Positions 1 to 7,506 of a stretch of 7,506 bases of DNA are shown here, one piece after another. The DNA comes from Stenotrophomonas sp. (GTDB lineage: Bacteria > Pseudomonadota > Gammaproteobacteria > Xanthomonadales > Xanthomonadaceae), in contig DMZT01000114.1 in the NCBI GenBank assembly GCA_003484865.1, positions 1 through 7,506 of the forward strand, in the 5' to 3' direction. Position 1 is the stretch's first letter, and every line of letters starts with the position of its first letter. Made by a program: the position numbers and the translations under genes. A model generated the notes under the pieces. It saw nothing but the letters and a program-made list of their open reading frames with translations, was not told the DNA's origin and searched no databases.

Positions 1-17
1 CCAACGGTCGGCTCTAC
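1..17 (-). repeat. Partial SMAG-type REP element cut by the window edge
   Basis: Read on the minus strand this begins GTAG (17-14) and continues as AGCCGACC, GTT, GG, then runs off the window. It is identical to the matching part of the complete copy at 31-53 and has the same orientation. The GTAG head plus palindrome is the hallmark of the SMAG repeats of Stenotrophomonas maltophilia. Only the first arm, the loop and two bases of the second arm are present. Confidence 0.75.
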
Positions 18-30
18 CCGATCCAGGCGT

Positions 31-53
31 AGCCGACCAACGGTCGGCTCTAC
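31..53 (-). repeat. SMAG-type REP element (GTAG head plus perfect stem-loop)
   Basis: On the minus strand GTAG (53-50) is followed by a perfect 8-bp stem, AGCCGACC / GGTCGGCT, with a GTT loop (41-39). A second copy in the same orientation lies 36 bases to the left, so this is a direct REP pair just upstream of the guaB promoter. SMAG elements are scattered in hundreds of copies in S. maltophilia intergenic DNA and can act as RNA hairpins affecting mRNA stability. Any effect here on the upstream gene's transcript is inference. Confidence 0.85.
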
Positions 54-90
54 CGGGTTCGTCGGCGCGACACAGCGTCGCACCTGCCCC

Positions 91-120
91 CTGCCAATGA
101 CGCCCGAATCAGGGTAAAAT
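91..120 (+). promoter_or_regulatory. Candidate sigma70 promoter of guaB
   Basis: A -10-like TAAAAT (115-120, five of six consensus bases) lies 18 bases after a weaker -35-like CTGCCA (91-96, four of six). Transcription would start near 127, leaving a leader of only about 20-25 bases before the guaB start. I saw no PurR-like operator or riboswitch fold in this short leader. The assignment rests on motif and position only. Confidence 0.55.
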
Positions 121-150
121 GTCGCGCTTCCCCACATCTCGGGTATGCCG

Positions 151-1589
<1,439 letters not shown>

Positions 1590-1601
1590 TGCGGCATGAG
1601 C

Positions 1602-1637
1602 AAAGAGGAACGAGGAAGCTGATTCCCGTTCCTCTTT
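1602..1637 (+). terminator. Long hairpin between guaB and guaA, probable terminator or attenuator
   Basis: AAAGAGGAACG (1602-1612) pairs perfectly with CGTTCCTCTTT (1627-1637). After a one-base bulge (A1613) the stem continues with GGAA (1614-1617) against TTCC (1623-1626), closing a 5-base GCTGA loop. The descending arm ends in TTT and is followed by a pyrimidine-rich CTCTAT stretch rather than a clean U run. It starts 13 bases after the guaB stop and ends 63 bases before guaA. It could terminate guaB transcription, reduce read-through into guaA, or stabilise the guaB mRNA end. Confidence 0.7.
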
Positions 1638-1700
1638 CTCTATCCGCCGCCGGTAACGACGCTGTGTTTCCCGTATTTACTCCTGCATTGCCCGGGCACC

Positions 1701-3266
<1,566 letters not shown>

Positions 3267-3313
3267 GTCAGCGTCCAGCCCTGGCTGGTATCTAGACACA
3301 CGGACGTACACGG

Positions 3314-3339
3314 AAGCCCGCAGAAATGCGGGCTTTTCT
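3314..3339 (+). terminator. Rho-independent terminator after guaA
   Basis: A perfect 9-bp stem, AAGCCCGCA (3314-3322) and TGCGGGCTT (3327-3335), closes a GAAA tetraloop and is followed by TTCT and more T-rich sequence. It lies 47 bases after the guaA stop and 21 bases before the end of the convergent lysR gene. On the minus strand the same stem lacks a U tract, so it should mainly stop transcription coming from guaA, though it could hinder lysR transcripts as well. Confidence 0.85.
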
Positions 3340-3360
3340 GTTCTCTTCGGGTGTACGGGG

Positions 3361-4245
3361 TCAGAGGTGGTCGCGCATCAGCGCGATCACATCGCCAGCG
3401 GCACGTCGCACCGGCTTCCTGCGCAGCCACACCAGGTGCACCGGCATCGCCACGCCGTTCTCCAGGTTGTCGAACGCCAGCACTTTCACGCGTCCAGCAG
3501 AAACGGCGACCTCAACAACATCCGCCGGCAGGTTGGCCCAGCCAGCACCGCGTTCCACCAGCCCCAGCGCAGCCTCCACAGAGTCCACATGCCAGCGGGC
3601 GTCGGACACCAGCAGCCGACGATCTGCGACGTCGTCGTCTGGCCCAGCCACCACGATCTGGCGGCTGCCGCTGAGATCCTCCAGGCGCCGAAGGCCCGCC
3701 GGGAGACCGGGCGTGTCCGCCGTGGCCGAAGCGACGGCGATGAAAAGAACGTTGGTGACATAGGTGAAGGCCTCTTCTCGATCCACCTCCGTGGAGACGG
3801 GCAGCAGGACCAGATCGGCCCGCTCCTGGTGCAGCATCTCGCGAGCCTGGTCCTGGGGCAGTCGAAGCAGGTTCACCCGCAGCAGAGGGTACCGACAGCC
3901 CACCCGGGCGAGCGCCTCCAGCAACGTCTGGTCCGGAACGCCGGCGGCGACAGCGACGGTCAGAGTGCTCTCCAGATTCTGCGAAAGCTCCACGGCATGG
4001 ATCTGCAACAGCCGCAACCTGCTGGCGACGGAGCGCGCGTGGGGCAGCAGGGCCAGTGCTTGTGCGGTCGGTAACGCCTCGCGGCGCGAGCGGTCAAACA
4101 GTGGATAACCCAATCCGGCCTCGATGTTTGCGATGCCCATGCTTACTGCGGAGGGCACCCGACGCAGCGCGCGGGCCGCGCCGGAGAAGGAGCCGTGGTC
4201 GACCACAGCGAGGAAGAGATCGATGTCATCGCTGGAGAGGGACAT
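3361..4245 (-). CDS. LysR-family transcriptional regulator, likely controls the divergent PACE efflux gene
   Basis: A 294-residue protein, the normal LysR length. The N-terminal winged helix-turn-helix lies at about residues 5-65, with the recognisable core GSFSGAARALRRVPSAVS (about 18-35) and the wing segment LGYPLFDRSRREALPT. A linker helix follows, and the effector-binding domain starts near residue 92 (STLTVAVAAGVPDQ) and runs to the end. LysR proteins act as tetramers that bend promoter DNA and change its occupancy when a ligand binds. The gene is divergent from a PACE transporter gene, with 96 bases between the chosen starts that carry two dyads. In Acinetobacter the LysR protein AceR activates aceI in a comparable role, so regulation of the neighbour is a reasonable inference; the ligand is unknown. 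The start at 4245 gives MSLSSDDIDLFLAVVD, a typical LysR N-terminus, with a weak GAAAG ribosome site. The 3' end converges on the guaA terminator. Confidence 0.93.
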   Translation of the reverse strand: MSLSSDDIDLFLAVVDHGSFSGAARALRRVPSAVSMGIANIEAGLGYPLFDRSRREALPTAQALALLPHARSVASRLRLLQIHAVELSQNLESTLTVAVAAGVPDQTLLEALARVGCRYPLLRVNLLRLPQDQAREMLHQERADLVLLPVSTEVDREEAFTYVTNVLFIAVASATADTPGLPAGLRRLEDLSGSRQIVVAGPDDDVADRRLLVSDARWHVDSVEAALGLVERGAGWANLPADVVEVAVSAGRVKVLAFDNLENGVAMPVHLVWLRRKPVRRAAGDVIALMRDHL

Positions 4246-4249
4246 ATAT

Positions 4250-4268
4250 CTTTCAATAATTCTGAAAG
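4250..4268. promoter_or_regulatory. Probable LysR operator, dyad 1
   Basis: CTTTCA (4250-4255) and TGAAAG (4263-4268) form a perfect inverted repeat around a 7-base AT-rich centre. Within it T4253 and A4265 are separated by 11 bases inside the dyad, the classic T-N11-A LysR box. It overlaps the leader and ribosome site of the lysR gene, as expected for an autorepression or recognition site. Confidence 0.65.
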
Positions 4269-4276
4269 GAGATGAC

Positions 4277-4304
4277 TTTTTCAGTCAGTGATTCTGAATA
4301 TAGC
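4277..4304 (+). promoter_or_regulatory. Candidate promoter of the PACE efflux gene
   Basis: TATAGC (4299-4304) is a moderate -10 element. The best -35 position, 16 bases upstream, holds TTTTTC (4277-4282), a poor match to TTGACA. A weak -35 overlapped by an operator dyad is typical of promoters that need a LysR activator. Transcription would begin near 4311, about 30 bases before the start codon. Confidence 0.4.
4280..4298. promoter_or_regulatory. Probable LysR operator, dyad 2
   Basis: TTCAG (4280-4284) and CTGAA (4294-4298) form an inverted repeat, and ATTCTGAA (4291-4298) repeats the same octamer found at 4259-4266 in dyad 1. The two dyad centres are 30 bases apart, close to three DNA turns, so proteins bound at both would sit on the same face. 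The site lies between the -35-like and -10-like elements of the PACE gene, where an activation site of a LysR protein could be placed. Confidence 0.55.
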
Positions 4305-4341
4305 ATCACACCCTTCGCCAGTGACCGAGCAGGAGGATGTG

Positions 4342-4788
4342 ATGCAGGGCGTAAAGCGCAAGGTGATCTACGTCGGGGGCTATGAGCTTCTGGGACTCGC
4401 GGTGGGAACGATGGTCATGACGGTGCTGACCGGCAAGTCACCGGCCACGACCGGACTACTGGCGCTGATGATCACGGGGATAGCCACGGTATGGAACGTG
4501 AGCTTCAACTACCTGTTCGAGGCATGGGAGCGGCGCCAGCGCGACCGCACCCGCACGGTACGCCGACGTGTGCTGCATGCCGTGGCGTTCCAGCTGACCC
4601 TGGTGTGCTTTCTGGTCCCGCTCATCGCATGGTGGCTGGGCATCACGCTGACGCAGGCGTTCGTACTGGACCTGGTGTTCATCGTCTACATCCCTTTTTA
4701 TACGTTCGCCTACAACTGGGCGTTCGACCGGTGCTTCGGCGTTCCCAGTTCCGCAGTGAATCACGAGGGGAACCCGCATCTTGGCTGA
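4342..4788 (+). CDS. PACE-family multidrug efflux protein (AceI-like, two BTP domains)
   Basis: A 148-residue inner-membrane protein with four predicted helices at about 8-28, 35-55, 80-101 and 105-127, the layout of the proteobacterial antimicrobial compound efflux (PACE) family, built of two bacterial transmembrane pair domains. Family signatures are WNVSFNYLFEAWE after helix 2 and YNWAFDRCFG near the end. The start at 4342 is chosen because AGGAGG (4331-4336) lies five bases upstream and because it places a glutamate at residue 15 in GGYELLG, matching the functionally essential Glu15 of Acinetobacter AceI. A longer in-frame start at 4288 would lie inside the operator and lacks a ribosome site. 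Known PACE members use the proton gradient to export chlorhexidine, acriflavine or short diamines such as putrescine and cadaverine; the substrate here is not deducible. Divergent from a LysR gene, as with aceR/aceI. Confidence 0.93.
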   Translation: MQGVKRKVIYVGGYELLGLAVGTMVMTVLTGKSPATTGLLALMITGIATVWNVSFNYLFEAWERRQRDRTRTVRRRVLHAVAFQLTLVCFLVPLIAWWLGITLTQAFVLDLVFIVYIPFYTFAYNWAFDRCFGVPSSAVNHEGNPHLG

Positions 4789-4796
4789 TCAGAAAA

Positions 4797-4827
4797 TTGT
4801 TTGACATATCGGAAATTGCTTTGTAAT
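4797..4827 (+). promoter_or_regulatory. Candidate promoter of the M28 peptidase gene, with a direct repeat
   Basis: A perfect -35 TTGACA (4801-4806) is followed 15 bases later by TGTAAT (4822-4827, five of six -10 bases). The spacing is shorter than the ideal 17; an alternative -35 TTGTTT (4797-4802) would give 19. The region also holds a near-repeat, AAATTGTTTG (4794-4803) and AAATTGCTTTG (4813-4823), 19 bases apart, which could be paired protein-binding half-sites. It follows the PACE stop codon directly, so the peptidase gene may be transcribed separately from the efflux gene. Confidence 0.45.
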
Positions 4828-4917
4828 CCTGTGAAGGTCCCCTTGCTGGATTGCCCCTGTGCTCCTTATCCCGCGCCTCTGCAGCCTGGCGAATGACCTA
4901 GACCACAGGGTGCGCGC

Positions 4918-7371
4918 ATGAGCGCGCTCCGGTCATCCCGCGGCGTCGCACGCTACACGCTGCCACTGCTGCTCCTCAGCATCGTCATCGCCGCCTGGTC
5001 CGCCTGGAGCGCGCAGAAAACCCCGCCGCCAAAGCCAGCCACCATCGCCACCACCGAGTTCTCGGCCGCACGTGCGATGCAGCACTTGAGCTGGATCGCG
5101 GCCGAGCCGCATCCCACCGGCTCAGCGGCTGCGGCAAGGGTTCGCGACCAATTGGTGAACCACCTGCAGCAGGCCGGACTCCAGGTATCCGTGCAGCGTG
5201 GCCAGGCAGCCGCCGAGTACGGTTCGGGCGACGGACGTGGTGTGCGCGCCGCCAATGTCGAGAACGTGGTTGCGGTGCTGCCGGGCCGCGATCGCAGCCT
5301 GCCGGCGGTGCTGCTGATGGCGCACTACGATACCGTTCCCCATTCGCCCGGCGCAGCCGACGATGGCCTCGGCGTGGCGGTGATGCTGGAGATCTCGCGT
5401 GCGCTGCAGAACGATCTGCGGCAGCGTGACGTGGTCTTCCTGTTCACCGATGCGGAGGAGGCCGGCCTGCTTGGCGCGCGTGCGTTCTTCGCCTCGCATC
5501 CGCTGTCGTCGCGTATCGGCACGGTCGTCAATCTGGAAGCCCGCGGCAGCAGTGGCCGTGCGGTGCTGTTCGAAACCGGGCCGGGCAACGCGGCGCTGCT
5601 GGGCACGTTCGCCAAACTCGCGCCGCAGCCGCTGGGCAATTCGCTGACCGGTTTCGTCTACCGCTACATGCCCAACGGCACCGACTTCACGGTGCCGGCG
5701 CAGAAAGGTATTCCCGGCCTCAACTTCGCGATCATCGGCAGCCAGATCGACTACCACGCCGCCACGGCGAGCGTGGCCAATCTCGACCCGGGCAGCGTGC
5801 AGCACATGGGCGCGCAGGTGCTGCCGCTGGTGCGCCGGCTGGCGACCTCGGCGACACTGCCGACCTCCACCCAGGATGCGATCTACAGCGATCTTCCTGG
5901 TGGCTGGATGATCAGCGTGCCGGTGTGGTCAGGCTGGTGCGTGCTGGCGTTTGGGCTGCTGGTCCTTGTCGTGGTCGCACGGCGTGCCACGTTCAACCTG
6001 GGCGGATGGCGCGGCGTGGTCAGTGGTGTGGCGTGGTGGCCGCTGGCGCTGCTGTCGGTCGCGCTTGCGGTGCGTGTGTCGTACCGGCTGCTGGGCGGTG
6101 GCGATGCCACGCTGGTGAACAATCGCGACCTGCTGGCGGCATTCTCGACGCTGGCGGCGGGCGAGGGGCTGTTGTCCATCGGGGTGGTGGTGGCGTTGGG
6201 TGCATTGCTGGCCTGCCGGGCCGCGCGCAAACCGGCTGCCGCACTCGCGCTGCTGGCCGGTGCGTGCGCCTCACTGCGGGGTGGGTTCGATGTGATCGGG
6301 CTGGTGCTGGGCGTGCTGGTTGCGCTGCTGGCCTGGACAAGCGCGGGAACCGCTGCACGCGGTGAAAGCGTGCGGCTGGGCGCCTTGCTGGTGGCCTGGA
6401 TCATCGGCGCGGTCGTGCAGGTGCTGGCGCCGGAGCTGGCACCGTTGCTGCTGTGGCCGCTGCTGGCGGTGGCCGCGGTGGTCTGGCTGCTGCCGGCGCA
6501 TGCGCCGCTGTCCGCATTGCGTGTCCTTGCCGCGGCAGTGATCACCGCGTTTGCTCTGGCGCACGTCTTCCACTTTGCCCTGCAGCTGTTCGAGGCGATC
6601 GGCTTCGGCACGCCGGAGGTGCTGGCGTTGCCGTTCGCGTGGCTGGCCGTATTGCTGCTGCCGTGGGTACGTATAGCCGAGGGTGGACGCGGGTTCGCGA
6701 TCGCTGCGCTCGTGACGCTGCTGGCGGCTGCGGGTGTACTGGCCGCCGCGTCATTCACCGAGGCGGACCGCACGCGCTACCCCGAGCTGTCCCAGGTGCT
6801 GTTCGTTGCGGACCCAGACAACCAGCACTACCACCGCGTCAGTTCACTGCCGCAGCTGTCTGACTGGAGCCGGCGTGCGTTGGGCGGCGCGCAGGCTGAA
6901 CCTGCCCGCCTGCCGATTCCTGCGATGGATCTGACATCTGTCTGGGCAACGACGGCGGACGCCATTGCGGTGCCAGGGCCGGTGCGTTTCGAGCGCTCCT
7001 ACGATGCCGATACGGGCCAGGCGATATTGCGCGTGCTGGCACCAGCAGGCACGCGCGAACTCCGTGTACGGCTCAAGAGCGGGGCAGTCGTGCGCAATGT
7101 GCAGCTGCAGGGCGAGGATGCGCCCCTGCTGGACGAGGCAGGTCGCTGGTCACGACTGCGTTGGCAGGCGCCGGGCCCGGACGGGATCGAGCTGCGCTGG
7201 CCGGCAGACAGTGGCCCGGTCGAGGTGCAGGCCGCAGCCGGGATCGATGGCTGGCCCAAGGATGCGGCGCCATTGCCTGCGCGGTCTGCGCACATCGTGC
7301 CGTGGTCGACCTCGGACATGACCTGGATTCTGGGCGCGACGCGCGTGAGCCACGAGGGCGGAGCGCGGTAG
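4918..7371 (+). CDS. Membrane-anchored M28-family zinc metallopeptidase (Pff1/Fxna-like architecture)
   Basis: An 817-residue protein. Residues 14-31 form a signal anchor, so the next part should be periplasmic. The peptidase domain (about 46-305) has the M28 zinc ligands in order: His136 and Asp138 in AHYDT, the bridging Asp in GAADDG (148 or 149), the catalytic Glu pair 180-181 in TDAEEAG, Glu207 in NLEARG (Asp in many M28 enzymes), and His280 in DYHAA. These suggest an active di-zinc aminopeptidase or carboxypeptidase. About eight or nine hydrophobic segments follow from 332 to about 615, then a soluble domain (about 620-817) that looks rich in beta strands. This order is that of the yeast vacuolar protease Pff1 and animal Fxna/ERMP1. 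ATG 4918 has AGGG seven bases upstream. The gene appears monocistronic. The physiological substrate is unknown; a peptide-scavenging or envelope role is inference. Confidence 0.88.
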   Translation: MSALRSSRGVARYTLPLLLLSIVIAAWSAWSAQKTPPPKPATIATTEFSAARAMQHLSWIAAEPHPTGSAAAARVRDQLVNHLQQAGLQVSVQRGQAAAEYGSGDGRGVRAANVENVVAVLPGRDRSLPAVLLMAHYDTVPHSPGAADDGLGVAVMLEISRALQNDLRQRDVVFLFTDAEEAGLLGARAFFASHPLSSRIGTVVNLEARGSSGRAVLFETGPGNAALLGTFAKLAPQPLGNSLTGFVYRYMPNGTDFTVPAQKGIPGLNFAIIGSQIDYHAATASVANLDPGSVQHMGAQVLPLVRRLATSATLPTSTQDAIYSDLPGGWMISVPVWSGWCVLAFGLLVLVVVARRATFNLGGWRGVVSGVAWWPLALLSVALAVRVSYRLLGGGDATLVNNRDLLAAFSTLAAGEGLLSIGVVVALGALLACRAARKPAAALALLAGACASLRGGFDVIGLVLGVLVALLAWTSAGTAARGESVRLGALLVAWIIGAVVQVLAPELAPLLLWPLLAVAAVVWLLPAHAPLSALRVLAAAVITAFALAHVFHFALQLFEAIGFGTPEVLALPFAWLAVLLLPWVRIAEGGRGFAIAALVTLLAAAGVLAAASFTEADRTRYPELSQVLFVADPDNQHYHRVSSLPQLSDWSRRALGGAQAEPARLPIPAMDLTSVWATTADAIAVPGPVRFERSYDADTGQAILRVLAPAGTRELRVRLKSGAVVRNVQLQGEDAPLLDEAGRWSRLRWQAPGPDGIELRWPADSGPVEVQAAAGIDGWPKDAAPLPARSAHIVPWSTSDMTWILGATRVSHEGGAR

Positions 7372-7381
7372 GGCGGAGCGC
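7356..7381. repeat. 15-base-period tandem duplication across the peptidase stop codon
   Basis: The 11-mer GGGCGGAGCGC occurs at 7356-7366 and again at 7371-7381. The second copy begins on the last base of the TAG stop codon. It looks like a small slipped-strand duplication with no evident function. Confidence 0.6.
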
Positions 7382-7409
7382 ATTGGGATCGGCGGCACTA
7401 CGCACGATG

Positions 7410-7433
7410 GGATGGACGGCCGGTGGCCCATCC
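7410..7433. other. GC-rich hairpin in the trailing intergenic DNA
   Basis: GGATGG (7410-7415) pairs with CCATCC (7428-7433), and inside it GCC (7419-7421) pairs with GGC (7425-7427). It lies 39 bases after the peptidase stop and could be a terminator stem or mRNA end structure, but no U tract follows. I see no gene in the rest of 7372-7492. Confidence 0.35.
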
Positions 7434-7492
7434 GCCACAGCCAACAGCCACGGCCGCTCGTTGCGGCGTACCGGAAGCAACAAAAAGAAACG

Positions 7493-7506
7493 AGATCGGA
7501 AGAGCG
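7493..7506 (+). other. Illumina TruSeq adapter remnant (artificial sequence)
   Basis: The last 14 bases, AGATCGGAAGAGCG, are identical to the beginning of the universal TruSeq adapter as read from the read-2 side. A 14-base exact match placed precisely at the end of the sequence is unlikely by chance. The genomic sequence therefore most likely ends at or near 7492. Confidence 0.93.

Noticed and set aside
1..53. Start of a CRISPR array
   Set aside because: Only two copies of a palindromic unit with a 13-base gap; the GTAG head and stem fit SMAG REPs rather than CRISPR repeats.
3267..3360. Attachment-site duplicate downstream of guaA
   Set aside because: I found no second copy of the guaA 3' end sequence in the window and no integrase gene, so an integrated island cannot be claimed here.
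4288..4341. Upstream in-frame start giving an 18-residue longer PACE protein
   Set aside because: It lies inside the second operator dyad and before the likely transcription start, has no ribosome site, and would displace the conserved Glu from position 15.
5883..6773. 296-residue minus-strand open frame opposite the peptidase membrane region
   Set aside because: Ser/Ala/Thr-rich shadow of hydrophobic Leu/Ala/Val codons on the other strand; no domain.
7073..7483. Minus-strand open frame of 136 residues at the right end
   Set aside because: Mostly antisense to the peptidase C-terminus, Arg/Pro/Ser-rich, no motif; the window's end is also adapter-contaminated.

Overview
The window looks like a stretch of a Stenotrophomonas chromosome, probably of the S. 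maltophilia complex. The signs are GC-rich coding DNA with strong C/G third-position preference, Xanthomonadaceae-like GuaB and GuaA proteins, and two GTAG-headed REP palindromes of the SMAG type at the left edge. It may be a whole draft contig: it begins inside a REP palindrome and ends in 14 bases identical to the start of an Illumina TruSeq adapter.

Layout. Positions 1-53 hold two direct REP copies. Positions 91-120 hold a likely promoter for guaB (IMP dehydrogenase), which follows at 151-1589 but is broken by a net 19-base loss near 1009. A strong hairpin at 1602-1637 separates guaB from guaA (GMP synthetase, 1701-3266). Together these two genes encode the IMP -> XMP -> GMP branch of purine synthesis. 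A terminator at 3314-3339 closes guaA. Next comes a divergent pair: a LysR-type regulator (3361-4245, minus) and a small PACE-family efflux protein (4342-4788, plus). The 96-base gap between them carries two dyad sites that look like LysR operators. This arrangement resembles the AceR/AceI chlorhexidine-diamine efflux pair of Acinetobacter. A gap with a candidate promoter leads to a large gene (4918-7371) for a multi-spanning M28 metallopeptidase with the eukaryotic Pff1/Fxna-like layout: peptidase domain, membrane bundle, C-terminal soluble domain. The last 120 genomic bases carry no gene that I can support.

The guaBA genes are housekeeping. The LysR/PACE pair and the peptidase look like accessory or variable content downstream of guaA, whose 3' end is a known integration site for genomic islands. 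The last ~63 codons of guaA use clearly different synonymous codons from the rest of the gene. I found no integrase, transposase, CRISPR array, tRNA or rRNA, and no clearly new multi-gene system. The best leads are the LysR/PACE operator region, the guaA 3' codon shift and the membrane-embedded M28 protein. The guaB frameshift and the adapter tail are best treated first as data-quality warnings.
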